Below, in pieces: positions 18,329-26,824 of a stretch of DNA of 64,000 bases. The stretch is taken from NCBI RefSeq assembly GCF_030503875.2, contig NZ_CP129968.2:558001-622000 (forward strand). Reading direction: 5' to 3'. Made by a program: the position numbers and the translations under genes. The notes beneath the pieces were generated by a model. That model saw nothing but the letters and a program-made list of their open reading frames with translations. It had not been told where the DNA came from and searched no databases. This stretch comes from Marivirga arenosa. Its GTDB lineage: Bacteria > Bacteroidota > Bacteroidia > Cytophagales > Cyclobacteriaceae. The first letter of the stretch is position 1. Each line of letters begins with the position of its first letter.

Positions 18329-18853
18329 ATGAATAATTGGTTCGCCATATACACAAAATCCAGAAATGAGAAGAAAGTGGCAGAAAGGCTGACCGAACAA
18401 AATATAGAGGTGTATTGCCCTACACAAACGGTATTAAGACAATGGTCGGATCGTAAGAAAAAAGTAAGGGTTCCAGTTTTTGTTTCTTATGTATTTGTGC
18501 GCTATAAAACAGAGGAGGAACGATTAAAAATCTTGCAAACTCCTGGAGTAGTGAGCTTCGTACGTTACTTGAAGGAAGATGCTAAAATTAGAGAGGAGGA
18601 AATTTTAGCTATTCAGAAATTGTTAGGTGAGTTTGAAGAAGTGACAGTGGAGCCTATTGAAAAAGGAGATAAAGTACAAATACAGTACGGAAGTATGAAG
18701 GGACAGGAAGGAAGAGTTGTAAATACTCAAAAAGATAGAGTAATTGTATATATAGAAAGTTTAGGCCTAGCTTTAAAAGCAGAAGTTAGTTCAGCTAAGT
18801 TGAAGAAATTAGGGAAAGATGAAGAAAATGAAGGAGGGAAGTATCATTTTTAG
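18329..18853 (+). CDS. UpxY/NusG-family transcription antiterminator
   Basis: 174 residues. An N-terminal NGN domain (NNWFAIYTKSRNEKKVAERL, then VPVFVSYVFVRY and LQTPGVVSFVRYL) and a C-terminal KOW segment (IEKGDKVQIQYGSMKGQEGRV, ~110-135) match specialised NusG paralogues (UpxY, RfaH-type). In Bacteroides, UpxY proteins let RNA polymerase read through the untranslated leader of their own capsule operon. Its place at the head of the sugar genes fits that role for 19394-35058. The gene has its own putative promoter, and its stop is followed by 540 bp with no intact gene, which could be the leader it acts on (inference). Confidence 0.85.
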   Translation: MNNWFAIYTKSRNEKKVAERLTEQNIEVYCPTQTVLRQWSDRKKKVRVPVFVSYVFVRYKTEEERLKILQTPGVVSFVRYLKEDAKIREEEILAIQKLLGEFEEVTVEPIEKGDKVQIQYGSMKGQEGRVVNTQKDRVIVYIESLGLALKAEVSSAKLKKLGKDEENEGGKYHF

Positions 18854-19027
18854 TCGAAGTGTAGCGCAGATCGGCAATAGCGCAAGCGTCCGCTTGGGTT
18901 TGTTGCAGATACTGAAAAGCTTATATGTGAAGATAGCTAGTCCAATCAGACGCTTGAACCATTGTGAGGGAATGGAAATCCCTTTATAATTGATCGGGAA
19001 GACCTGAACTTCAATATTTCATAATAA

Positions 19028-19062
19028 CCGTAATTGCGAATCCCCTTAGGGTGAAGCAATCT
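19028..19062. repeat. Fragment resembling the interspersed ATTGCGA...GAAGCAATCT repeat
   Basis: The two half-motifs CGTAATTGCGAA and GTGAAGCAATCT are separated by 10 bp containing CCCCTTAGG. Motifs of this shape (CATTGCGAG...GAAGCAATC) are widespread interspersed repeats in environmental bacterial genomes. Only one copy is present in this window, so this rests on recognition. Confidence 0.4.
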
Positions 19063-19180
19063 TAGTATATTTTAAATACCTGCTAAGTTCCAGAAATGGG
19101 ACTGAAAGGGCGAAGCTGTAAACAATTACGAATTAGTAATTTTATAATTAAGAATTAAATAACTAAAAGCCTATTGAAAC

Positions 19181-19210
19181 TATCCCCGTGAGGGGATCAT
19201 AGGGATGTTT
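19181..19210. repeat. Degraded terminus of the palindrome-ended element
   Basis: TATCCCCGTGAGGGGAT followed by CATAGGGATGTTT is a mutated version of the right ends at 35256-35282, 35611-35637 and 36314-36340 (CCCCCTTGAGG...AGGGGGTGTT). It marks an old insertion beside the rearranged wzt region. Confidence 0.5.
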
Positions 19211-19233
19211 CTAAAGATAAAACCAAAAATTAA

Positions 19234-19335
19234 ATGTCAGACATCGCGATTAGCGTACAAGACTTAGGTAAAAACTACATCATCGGCCATAAAAAAGAAG
19301 GTGACTTTCGACATGCCATTAGGAATAAACAGTGA
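19234..19335 (+). pseudogene. 5' remnant of a wzt-like ABC ATPase gene
   Basis: ATG at 19234 opens 33 codons reading MSDIAISVQDLGKNYIIGHK... up to FRHAIRNKQ and then TGA. This is the same N-terminus as the full ATPase at 20259 (MSNTAISVENLGKNYIIGHK...). Codons 11-27 differ at only three of 51 bases, all synonymous. After codon 32 the similarity stops and unrelated sequence leads to the sulfotransferase gene. It is a broken copy left when the sulfotransferase segment entered ahead of wzt. Confidence 0.8.
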
Positions 19336-19393
19336 AACAATTAATCCAATGCAAACTAGCTAGAAATTATGCAGTTTATGGATTAGTAATATA

Positions 19394-20266
19394 ATGAAAG
19401 ATTTAAAGGTAGATATAGCTATAGTAGGTTTTCAAAAAGCAGGAACCACCTCCATTTTGAAATACTTAGCGCAGCAAGATGAAATTCAGGCACACCCACA
19501 AAAAGAGATGACTTACTTTTCTTCTCAAGCTGAGTTTGATGAAGGGTGGGAACTGGCACAAAAAAGATATTTTTACTCTGTAGACCCAGAGAAAAAATTA
19601 CTCATAAAGCATGCTACTCTCATTCGACATGAAAGCAGTATAAAAAGATTGTATGAGCATAATCCTAAAGCCAAGATAATAGTTTCCTTAAGGGATCCTG
19701 CAGAACGTGCGTATTCTAGTTATTTGATGGAAAAGAGTAATGGGAACCAAACACAAAGCTTTAGCGAAGTGGTTAAAGAAGCTTTTGAAAATCATCAAAA
19801 AGGAGAGTCAGATTGGCGGTATAATGTATTTATCAAACTGGGAGAATATGTCAATTATATCGATATATTGGTAAGCTATTTTGGCAAAAAGTCCGTATAT
19901 ATTTTAAATATAGAAGACTTCCACAAAAATAAAGAAAAAGAATTTACTCGCTTATGCCAATGGCTGAAAATCGAAACCCCTAGAATATCCGTAGTGCAAA
20001 ACCAGCACAATGAATACAAAGAAGCAAGATCAGGCTTACTTGCAAAAACGATATCTTCATTATTAAGAGAGGGGAGCATTGTAAAGAGAACTTTTAAGAA
20101 AATAATACCCTTGGAAAGGCAAGCATTAATGGGTGAGCAAATCAGGAATTTTGTAAAAAGAAAAGCTGTAAAGGAACCCTTAGATAATGAAACAAGAGAA
20201 TTTTTGAATGCACATTATGTACCTTACCAGAAAAAGTTAAACGAAAAATATATTTCAATTGAGTAA
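19394..20266 (+). CDS. PAPS-dependent sulfotransferase (polysaccharide-type)
   Basis: 290 residues. The 5'-phosphosulfate-binding loop is GFQKAGTT (12-19), and the 3'-phosphate-binding segment is SLRDPAERAYSSYL (~98-111), both typical of sulfotransferase domain proteins that move sulfate from PAPS to a carbohydrate hydroxyl. K15 is the expected catalytic/PAPS-contact Lys. The C-terminal YKEARSG...L region also fits. The enzyme is cytosolic and should modify the glycan before export. The gene sits exactly between a wzt remnant and the intact wzt, and its stop codon overlaps the wzt start by 8 bp, so it appears to be an inserted cassette. Confidence 0.85.
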   Translation: MKDLKVDIAIVGFQKAGTTSILKYLAQQDEIQAHPQKEMTYFSSQAEFDEGWELAQKRYFYSVDPEKKLLIKHATLIRHESSIKRLYEHNPKAKIIVSLRDPAERAYSSYLMEKSNGNQTQSFSEVVKEAFENHQKGESDWRYNVFIKLGEYVNYIDILVSYFGKKSVYILNIEDFHKNKEKEFTRLCQWLKIETPRISVVQNQHNEYKEARSGLLAKTISSLLREGSIVKRTFKKIIPLERQALMGEQIRNFVKRKAVKEPLDNETREFLNAHYVPYQKKLNEKYISIE

Positions 20267-21464
20267 TACCGCAATATCTGTAGAAAATTTAGGCAAAAAC
20301 TACATCATCGGCCATAAAAAGGAAGGAGACTTTCGACATGCGGTGGGAAATAAGTTGAAAAACATTTTCAAACCCGATGCCAGTGAGAAAGAAGTTTTCT
20401 GGGCTCTAAAAGATATCAACTTTGAAATTAAGCATGGTGAGGCAGTAGGCATTATCGGCAGAAACGGAGCAGGTAAATCTACCTTGCTGAAAATATTGAG
20501 CCGAATCACCGATCCAAGCACAGGTCGCTTTGAAATCAATGGTAGAGTATCTTCTTTACTTGAAGTAGGCACTGGTTTTCATGCAGAGCTTTCTGGTAGG
20601 GAAAACATCTACCTCAACGGCACTATACTCGGTATGAAGCGTGCAGAAATTAGGCAAAAATTTGATGAAATAGTCGATTTCAGTGGAGTTGAAAAGTTTT
20701 TAGATACACCAGTAAAGCACTACAGCTCTGGGATGAAGGTACGTTTAGCCTTTTCGGTAGCCGCTCACCTAGAGCCTGAAATCCTGATAGTAGACGAAGT
20801 ATTAGCCGTAGGTGATGCTGAATTCCAAAAAAAGTGCCTAGGTAAAATGGATCAGGTTAGTAAGAATGAAGGGAGAACGGTGCTTTTTGTGAGTCATAAT
20901 ATGGTTGCAGTTAATCAATTATGCAGTAAGGGGATATTACTAAATTCTGGCAGATTGAATATGGTAGGTTCTATGAATGATATCATCAAGCAATATATAA
21001 ATAGCAATGATGAAGGGGGACTAACTATTTGGAAGAACCACAATTTTAACAAAGATATCCCAATTGATTTAAAATCGGCTGGAACCTCTCTCGAAGGAAA
21101 ACAACCAAATCTAAAGCTTGATATAAATCTTAGTGTACAATCTAATAAATATCATTCAAAATGTTTTCTTGCCTTTGATATTTTGAATGAAATGGATTCC
21201 GCTATTTTTCAATCGATTCCTATCGAAAAAGGCTTTATATCACCCTCGATGTCAGAAAAACATTTTACTTTTAGAGTACATTTGCCAGCTCTCATTCCTG
21301 GTAGATATTTTGTTTCAGTTTGGTTGGGTTCAAATTATACAGAAACAATTTTTTGGCATAAGAATATTCTTAGTTTTGATGTTAATGATAGCCCAATCGA
21401 GGGTAGAACAATGCAGCACTCAAAATCAAATGGTTCATTAATTTGTAATTCCGAAATGATTTAA
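20259..21464 (+). CDS. Polysaccharide ABC exporter ATPase with C-terminal glycan-binding domain (Wzt-like)
   Basis: 401 residues from a TTG start at 20259; the homologous remnant at 19234 has ATG at this point, which supports the choice. Walker A GRNGAGKS (~67-74), ABC signature YSSGM (~157), Walker B ILIVDEVLAVGD (~174-185) and the H-loop SHN are all present. Residues ~250-401 form a beta-sandwich-like tail (DINLSVQSNKYHSKCFLAFDI ... FTFRVHLPALIPGRYFVSVWL), as in Wzt proteins that recognise the capped O-polysaccharide end. It pairs with the permease at 17335. The C-terminal tail is more AT-rich than the ATPase part, in line with swapping of specificity domains. Confidence 0.88.
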   Translation: MSNTAISVENLGKNYIIGHKKEGDFRHAVGNKLKNIFKPDASEKEVFWALKDINFEIKHGEAVGIIGRNGAGKSTLLKILSRITDPSTGRFEINGRVSSLLEVGTGFHAELSGRENIYLNGTILGMKRAEIRQKFDEIVDFSGVEKFLDTPVKHYSSGMKVRLAFSVAAHLEPEILIVDEVLAVGDAEFQKKCLGKMDQVSKNEGRTVLFVSHNMVAVNQLCSKGILLNSGRLNMVGSMNDIIKQYINSNDEGGLTIWKNHNFNKDIPIDLKSAGTSLEGKQPNLKLDINLSVQSNKYHSKCFLAFDILNEMDSAIFQSIPIEKGFISPSMSEKHFTFRVHLPALIPGRYFVSVWLGSNYTETIFWHKNILSFDVNDSPIEGRTMQHSKSNGSLICNSEMI

Positions 21465-21466
21465 AA

Positions 21467-22159
21467 ATGAAAAATTTATTTCGAAAAATAATTAGAAAAA
21501 TTGGATATGATATTAAATCATTCGATAAGTTTCATTTCAGAGCAGCCGAAATACAAAGGAGATTTAGTGATTATACAATGATCCCTAAAATGATATATTT
21601 TGATAATCTAAGTTTAGTGAGTAAAATTAGAGATATTGATGGTGTTGTTGTAGAATGCGGTGTTTGGAGAGGTGGTATGATTGCAGGGATTGCAGAATTA
21701 ATGCCTGAGAGAGAATATTTTCTATTTGATAGTTTTGAAGGGTTACCAAAAGCCAAAGAAATAGATGGTCAAGCAGCTCAGGAATGGCAAAAAGATATAT
21801 CATCCCCAAAGTATTATGATAACTGTAAAGCTGAAATGAAGTTTGCAGATGAAGTAATGAAACAAGTGGGTGTAAAATACGAGTTAGTAAGAGGCTGGTT
21901 TAAAGATACTATTCCTAAGAATAATAATATCAAAGATATCGCTCTCCTAAGGTTAGATGCAGATTGGTATGATTCAACAATTGTATGTCTTGAACATTTA
22001 TATCCTCGCTTAAAAACTGGAGGGTTACTAATTATTGACGATTATTTTTCATGGGATGGATGTTCTAGAGCAATTCACGATTACTTAAGTAGTATAAAAT
22101 CTAAATCCAGAATAAATCGAACACAAAATGGCGTCTGCTATATATTGAAAAATGACTAA
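21467..22159 (+). CDS. TylF/MycF-family O-methyltransferase
   Basis: 230 residues. The SAM site VVVECGVWRGG (~60-71), the motif LFDSFEGLP, and the metal/acid segment LRLDADWYDST (~162-172) with LLIIDDYFSWDG mark the TylF (macrocin O-methyltransferase) family, which methylates sugar hydroxyls with SAM and a divalent metal. It starts 2 bp after wzt and overlaps the next gene by 8 bp. In ABC-type O-antigen systems a terminal methyl group can stop chain growth and be read by the Wzt tail. This gene, next to wzt, is a candidate for that step (inference). Confidence 0.8.
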   Translation: MKNLFRKIIRKIGYDIKSFDKFHFRAAEIQRRFSDYTMIPKMIYFDNLSLVSKIRDIDGVVVECGVWRGGMIAGIAELMPEREYFLFDSFEGLPKAKEIDGQAAQEWQKDISSPKYYDNCKAEMKFADEVMKQVGVKYELVRGWFKDTIPKNNNIKDIALLRLDADWYDSTIVCLEHLYPRLKTGGLLIIDDYFSWDGCSRAIHDYLSSIKSKSRINRTQNGVCYILKND

Positions 22160-22880
22160 TAATACCCCGTATATTCATACTGAAAAAATCCATAATTTTG
22201 TTTCTCCAAACATTATTATTCCTATTATTAATAATTATTTTCAACCCAAATCATTGTTAGACGTTGGTTGCGGAACTGGAACATGGTTAAGAGCTTTTGA
22301 AAACCTTTACGGTATTAAAAACTATATTGGAATAGATGGTGATTTTATAGACAAGTCCAAGCTAGTAATAGATCCTAAAAAATTTGAAGAAACAGATTTA
22401 AATGAAGGTTTTAAACTTAATAAAAAATTTGATGTAGTACTTTGCCTGGAGGTAGCTGAACATCTAGATAAGATATCTGCAGCAAGATTAATCGAAGATT
22501 TAACTTTACACAGTAATATAATAATATTTTCAGCAGCAATACCGGGACAAGGTGGTCAAAATCATGTCAATGAGCAATGGCCTGAATACTGGGAAAGGCT
22601 TTTTAATTCTAAAAATTTCAAGAAATATGATATTATTAGAGGAAAAATATGGAATCATCAAGATGTAGATGTTTGGTATAAGCAAAACATTTTTGTTTAC
22701 TCTAACTTAGATTTGACCTTTTCAGATGTTATAGTTCCTTCTTATATACACCCAGATTACTGGTTGAAAAAAACAAAACTTATAGAAGAGGTATCTAACT
22801 ACAAAAATGGAGAATTAGGAATCAGGATTTCATTTAATTCTTTTATTAAAGCGTTAAAGAGAAAGCTTATTAATGGATAA
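22152..22880 (+). CDS. Class I SAM-dependent methyltransferase
   Basis: 242 residues. Motif I LLDVGCGTGTW (~36-46), acidic motif NYIGIDGDF and post-motif FDVVLCLEVAEHL define a methyltransferase_23-type Rossmann fold. The substrate is unknown; the position within a sugar cluster points to a glycan or nucleotide sugar. Both ends overlap neighbours by 8 bp, so it is translationally coupled. Confidence 0.8.
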   Translation: MTNNTPYIHTEKIHNFVSPNIIIPIINNYFQPKSLLDVGCGTGTWLRAFENLYGIKNYIGIDGDFIDKSKLVIDPKKFEETDLNEGFKLNKKFDVVLCLEVAEHLDKISAARLIEDLTLHSNIIIFSAAIPGQGGQNHVNEQWPEYWERLFNSKNFKKYDIIRGKIWNHQDVDVWYKQNIFVYSNLDLTFSDVIVPSYIHPDYWLKKTKLIEEVSNYKNGELGIRISFNSFIKALKRKLING

Positions 22881-23838
22881 CCTTATAAGCGTAATTGTAC
22901 CAGTTTTTAATGCTTCACGGTTCATAAAAGAATCTATAAATTCAATTCAAAATCAAAGTTTTAAAAATTTAGAAATATTAATCTGTGATGATTGTTCTAT
23001 TGATAATTCTTGGGAAATCGTTAAAGATCTTTCAAATTTTGACCAAAGAATTAAGCTATATAAGAATCAAGAAAATATAGGGTATTTAAGAACAATAAAT
23101 TTTCTGGTATCAGTGGCTAGTGGTAAATATCTAGCTTTTCAAGATGCGGATGATGTTTCACACCCTGAAAGATTGAAGAAGCAAATTAACTTTTTTAAAA
23201 AAAATTTAGATTATGGAATTGTAGGTACTAATTACATTAGGATAAGTGAAAGAGGTAGAAATATTGGCGATACAGTTCAATTATCTTCTAGTGATATTCA
23301 ATTAAAAAATGAACTTAGAGAGCGTAATCCATTCATGAAACCTTCTATTATGTTCACGTCAGATGTTCTTGCATTTAGTGGGATGTATCGAGAAGAATTT
23401 TTGGAGATAGGAAATATTTCTGAAGACTTTGATTGGATCCTTAGAGTATCAGAAAAATTTAAAGTGGCAAATATTAATGATCATATACCACTTTACTACT
23501 ATAGATCTGTTCCTACTGCAATGACTAAAGTAGTAGAAAATGTTGATCGCTTTTTTGGAACTGAGATATGTTTGAGACTGGCAAAGGAAAGAAAATTGAA
23601 TGGAATTGATAGCATTGAAAGTAGTAATCTTCATATAATAGAAGAATGGAAAACTGAATTGAGAAAACCATTCCTTCAAAATAGAAATTTAATCTTTGAA
23701 AAGCTGTATGCAATCTATTTATATTCTAAGCTTAACAATCAGGCTATCTTAATATCATTAAAACTAATCATTAGAAAGCCATTCAATATCACTTATTGGA
23801 AGAAATTTATAGTCGCAGTCAAAGGTGCTATTACATGA
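22873..23838 (+). CDS. Family 2 glycosyltransferase
   Basis: 321 residues. The N-terminal GT-A fold shows ISVIVPVFNASRFIKESINSI, ICDDCSIDNSW and the metal-binding AFQDADD (~91-95), typical of GT2 inverting enzymes that use UDP- or dTDP-sugars on the cytosolic face. The C-terminal ~100 residues are less conserved. Overlaps the methyltransferase before it by 8 bp and the deacetylase after it by 4 bp. Confidence 0.87.
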   Translation: MDNLISVIVPVFNASRFIKESINSIQNQSFKNLEILICDDCSIDNSWEIVKDLSNFDQRIKLYKNQENIGYLRTINFLVSVASGKYLAFQDADDVSHPERLKKQINFFKKNLDYGIVGTNYIRISERGRNIGDTVQLSSSDIQLKNELRERNPFMKPSIMFTSDVLAFSGMYREEFLEIGNISEDFDWILRVSEKFKVANINDHIPLYYYRSVPTAMTKVVENVDRFFGTEICLRLAKERKLNGIDSIESSNLHIIEEWKTELRKPFLQNRNLIFEKLYAIYLYSKLNNQAILISLKLIIRKPFNITYWKKFIVAVKGAIT

Positions 23839-24809
23839 ATATAATAAACAGAATTGGTAATAAATTTATAAGAGTTAAAATGGATATATATTCGAAATTT
23901 CCTTTTTATTATCTTATAAAGTCAAATACTCCCTTAATATTAATGTACCATGGGATAGCTCCAAGATCTCCAATCTACCTTAATGAAAGGCATATTTATC
24001 CAGAAGTGTTTGAACAACATTTGAAATATTTAAGATCTTTTTGCAACCTAGTAAAGGTAGAAGATATCTTCAATAATAAAATTGATAAAAATAAAAAGAA
24101 TGTTGCGATAACATTTGACGATGGTTATTGGAATAATCTTGAGTACGCACTACCAATTCTTGAAAAATACAAAGTACCTGCTCATTTCTTTATCACTGGC
24201 TTAAATACAACTAATCAGAGTATTCTATGGTCCGATTATCATGATCTAATTGCCAGTTCAAAAGTAAGTGAGATCAAAACTAACTATGGTATTTTTACTA
24301 GGACTAATCAAAAATATATGCCGTTTTATTCTAAATCAGGTGAGAACCTTCATGCATATTTAAAAGGACTTTCGTTTGAAGAAAAGTATAAAATTTTAAA
24401 TAGTGGAGTTGATCAAGATATTTTATTGGATGAAAGAATGTTTCCTTATTGGAAATTATTAACCGATAGAGAAATTATTGAGCTAAGTTCCTCATCATTC
24501 GCATTTATAGGTTCGCATGGTTTCTATCATGACAACCTTGGGTATTTGGATAGAAATAATAATTATCTGGAATTGAATCGTTCGAAAACATATTTAGAAA
24601 ATATTGTAGGAAAGGAAATTGATACAGTTGCATTTCCTGATGGTTCATATAACAAAAACACCTTGGAGATAGCTATGGAATTAGGATATAAATATCTTCT
24701 TGGGGTAGATCCACATAAACAGGATATAGATAATTATCCTTTAAAGAAAAGGATAGGGCTTTATATGTACGAGACGCTATCAATGCAAAAGGTAAAAATG
24801 ATGAAATGA
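23835..24809 (+). CDS. Polysaccharide deacetylase (carbohydrate esterase 4, NodB-like)
   Basis: 324 residues from the ATG at 23835, which overlaps the preceding stop as ATGA. A longer in-frame start at 23796 would add 13 residues inside the previous gene. NodB motif 1 is ITFDDGYW (~91-98), then HFFITG, motif 2 SHGFYHD (~225-231) and VAFPDGSYN. These enzymes remove N-acetyl groups from amino sugars with a metal held by Asp-His-His. No signal peptide, so it should act on cytosolic intermediates. Confidence 0.83.
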   Translation: MNIINRIGNKFIRVKMDIYSKFPFYYLIKSNTPLILMYHGIAPRSPIYLNERHIYPEVFEQHLKYLRSFCNLVKVEDIFNNKIDKNKKNVAITFDDGYWNNLEYALPILEKYKVPAHFFITGLNTTNQSILWSDYHDLIASSKVSEIKTNYGIFTRTNQKYMPFYSKSGENLHAYLKGLSFEEKYKILNSGVDQDILLDERMFPYWKLLTDREIIELSSSSFAFIGSHGFYHDNLGYLDRNNNYLELNRSKTYLENIVGKEIDTVAFPDGSYNKNTLEIAMELGYKYLLGVDPHKQDIDNYPLKKRIGLYMYETLSMQKVKMMK

Positions 24810-25732
24810 ATTTTTCCTTTAAAATTGTTGATCTGTCAAATATTGAAGATTTTGAATACTTATTCTATACTGTTTTTAATAAGAATAAAGATATTGAAAC
24901 TATAAATATTAGAAAAAAACTTTTCCCTAATGGTGCTCAAGATTTTAATGTTGGATTACTTGCTTACGATGAGAATAATAAGTTGGCAGGTGGTGTTGGT
25001 TTGTATGCTTCTTATTTATTTCTAGGTGAAAAAAATAAAGCTATAGTTTCACAAATAGGAGACGCTATGGTTCTTGAGTCTTATAGGAAGAAAGGTCTTT
25101 TCAAATCATTGGTAAAAGCATTGATAAATGAGGCGAAGAACCGGAATCACAAGTTTATTTTTACATTTCCCTCAATTGAAAATTTGGGTTCTTATAATAC
25201 TTTCAAGAAAAATGGCTTTATTGAAATTGCTTCATTATATAAATACCATAAAAAAGTAAAACCCTTATTATTTTCAAGATTATTAAAAAAAATTAATTCT
25301 AGACTATTTGAAAAATATTCAAAACGCAAGAAGCTGATGCCGTTTGCGAAATTGGCGGAACAAAGATCTTCAATTAAGAGAAATGGGATCTTTTTCAATT
25401 CTAAATCATATAGTATAAATCATATGGTTCATCTTAATACTGTTAAAGCTTGGGTTAGTCTAAAAAGATTTAGTGTTTTAATTGGAGATTTTTCAGTTTT
25501 AGAGAAAAATAATATTGACAGTATGATTAATGATCTGAGTAATTATACAAAAAGTATTGGAAAAGAAGAGATTATTTTTTGCACTAATATAGACCTCGAA
25601 AAGGAATTTCTAGATCAGTATAAGTGGGATCATGTTGATTCTAGTCTTAGAGTTATGGTATGTCCTGTCAATATGGATGAGATATCAATTAATTCATTAA
25701 AATTCAATTATACTGATATCGATACTTTTTAG
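24806..25732 (+). CDS. GNAT-family N-acyltransferase
   Basis: 308 residues. The acyl-CoA-binding motif is in VSQIGDAMVLESYRKKGLFKSLVKALINEAK (about 91-120; R/Q-x-x-G/A variant RKKGLF), followed by FTFPSIENLGSYNTFKKNGF, usual for GNAT motif B. The C-terminal half (~160-308) has no recognisable domain. It directly follows a deacetylase (4 bp overlap), so deacetylation followed by re-acylation of an amino sugar is a sensible reading but unproven. Confidence 0.72.
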   Translation: MNFSFKIVDLSNIEDFEYLFYTVFNKNKDIETINIRKKLFPNGAQDFNVGLLAYDENNKLAGGVGLYASYLFLGEKNKAIVSQIGDAMVLESYRKKGLFKSLVKALINEAKNRNHKFIFTFPSIENLGSYNTFKKNGFIEIASLYKYHKKVKPLLFSRLLKKINSRLFEKYSKRKKLMPFAKLAEQRSSIKRNGIFFNSKSYSINHMVHLNTVKAWVSLKRFSVLIGDFSVLEKNNIDSMINDLSNYTKSIGKEEIIFCTNIDLEKEFLDQYKWDHVDSSLRVMVCPVNMDEISINSLKFNYTDIDTF

Positions 25733-25735
25733 CGC

Positions 25736-26824
25736 ATGAAGGTACTTCATATTACAGGTTGGTATCCAAACAAAATGAATACGAATGAGGGGATTTGGAT
25801 TAAGAACCAAATTGAATCACTTCCAAAAGAAGTAATAAATAAAGTATATCATTTTGAAATACAAAAAAGTGAAAAACCTGGTATTATAGTCAATACCGAC
25901 CATGTTCTCATTCAGAAAATAGTGTGTTTGCCATTTAGAAACTGGGTTATATATGAAATAATATATTTTTTTTGGTTGGTTAATTTGTTAATTATTAAGT
26001 CAGTTCATAAAGATTATGACATTATTAATTTTCATATAGCTTATCCAATGCTATCATATTTTCATAGAATAAAGAAATATATTAAAAAACCTGTAGTAAT
26101 AACTGAACATTGGAGTGCGTACCATTTTAATTTTGGGGTCCCTAAGCCATTACCTAGAATTCAAAGAATTTTTAAATATAAAATTCCTGTAATTACAGTC
26201 TCATATGCTTTAAAAAGAGATATTGAAACTTTCTCAAACAGTGAATTTCCTAGTTATATTCTCCCAAATACTGTTGATGAGAATGTTTTTAAACCACCGA
26301 TAGAATCACAGAAGAAATGCAAATTATTTATGATTAGTAATTGGTCTTATCCCAAAAGGCCTCTTTTAGCGTTTGAAGCATTTGTTAAAAGTGAGTTGTA
26401 TAGAAACCATGAATTAATAGTTGGTGGAAAAGGTTCTCTGTGGGGGGATATGAAGGAATGGATATTATCAAATGATTATTTACATAAAATCAAACTAGTT
26501 GGAAGATTAAGCCCAATAGAAATAGCGAATTATTTAAGAGATAGTAAAGCGCTACTTCATCCCACAGAGTATGAAACTTTTTCAGTTGTATGTGCAGAAG
26601 CAATTTCAATTGGTTGTTTAGTCATTACTCATAAAGTTGGTGGAATTTCAGAGGTTCTAGAAAACAACGCATTATTTGTAAAGTCAAATTCAATTAACAG
26701 TTGGGTTGAATCAATAAATCAAGTTGATAGTAAACGAGAGATATTGCCTACTAAAAGATATTCTAGAAAGAATATTGGACAGTCATATTTAAAAATATTA
26801 AATGACGTGATTAGATCATATTAA
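25736..26824 (+). CDS. Family 4 glycosyltransferase
   Basis: 362 residues. GT-B fold: N-terminal VLHITGWYPNKMNTNEGIWI; C-terminal donor-site EX7E motif in PTEYETFSVVCAEA (~274-287) followed by GISEVL. These retaining enzymes add one sugar to a lipid-linked acceptor at the inner membrane. It starts 3 bp after the GNAT gene and shares one base with the next gene. Confidence 0.85.
   Translation: MKVLHITGWYPNKMNTNEGIWIKNQIESLPKEVINKVYHFEIQKSEKPGIIVNTDHVLIQKIVCLPFRNWVIYEIIYFFWLVNLLIIKSVHKDYDIINFHIAYPMLSYFHRIKKYIKKPVVITEHWSAYHFNFGVPKPLPRIQRIFKYKIPVITVSYALKRDIETFSNSEFPSYILPNTVDENVFKPPIESQKKCKLFMISNWSYPKRPLLAFEAFVKSELYRNHELIVGGKGSLWGDMKEWILSNDYLHKIKLVGRLSPIEIANYLRDSKALLHPTEYETFSVVCAEAISIGCLVITHKVGGISEVLENNALFVKSNSINSWVESINQVDSKREILPTKRYSRKNIGQSYLKILNDVIRSY

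Larger units (their letters stand above)
18854..19233. other. Gene-free stretch of decayed repeats between antiterminator and wzt remnant
   Basis: No reading frame of note. It holds pieces of interspersed repeats: an ATTGCGA...GAAGCAATCT motif at 19028-19062, and a degraded copy (19181-19210) of the palindromic element end seen at 35127-36340. AT-rich spacer (19140-19170) lies between them. It may also act as the untranslated leader for the UpxY-like protein. Confidence 0.5.

Noticed and set aside
23796-23834. Earlier start for the polysaccharide deacetylase
   Set aside because: It would lie within the glycosyltransferase gene; the ATGA overlap at 23835 is the usual coupling in this cluster.
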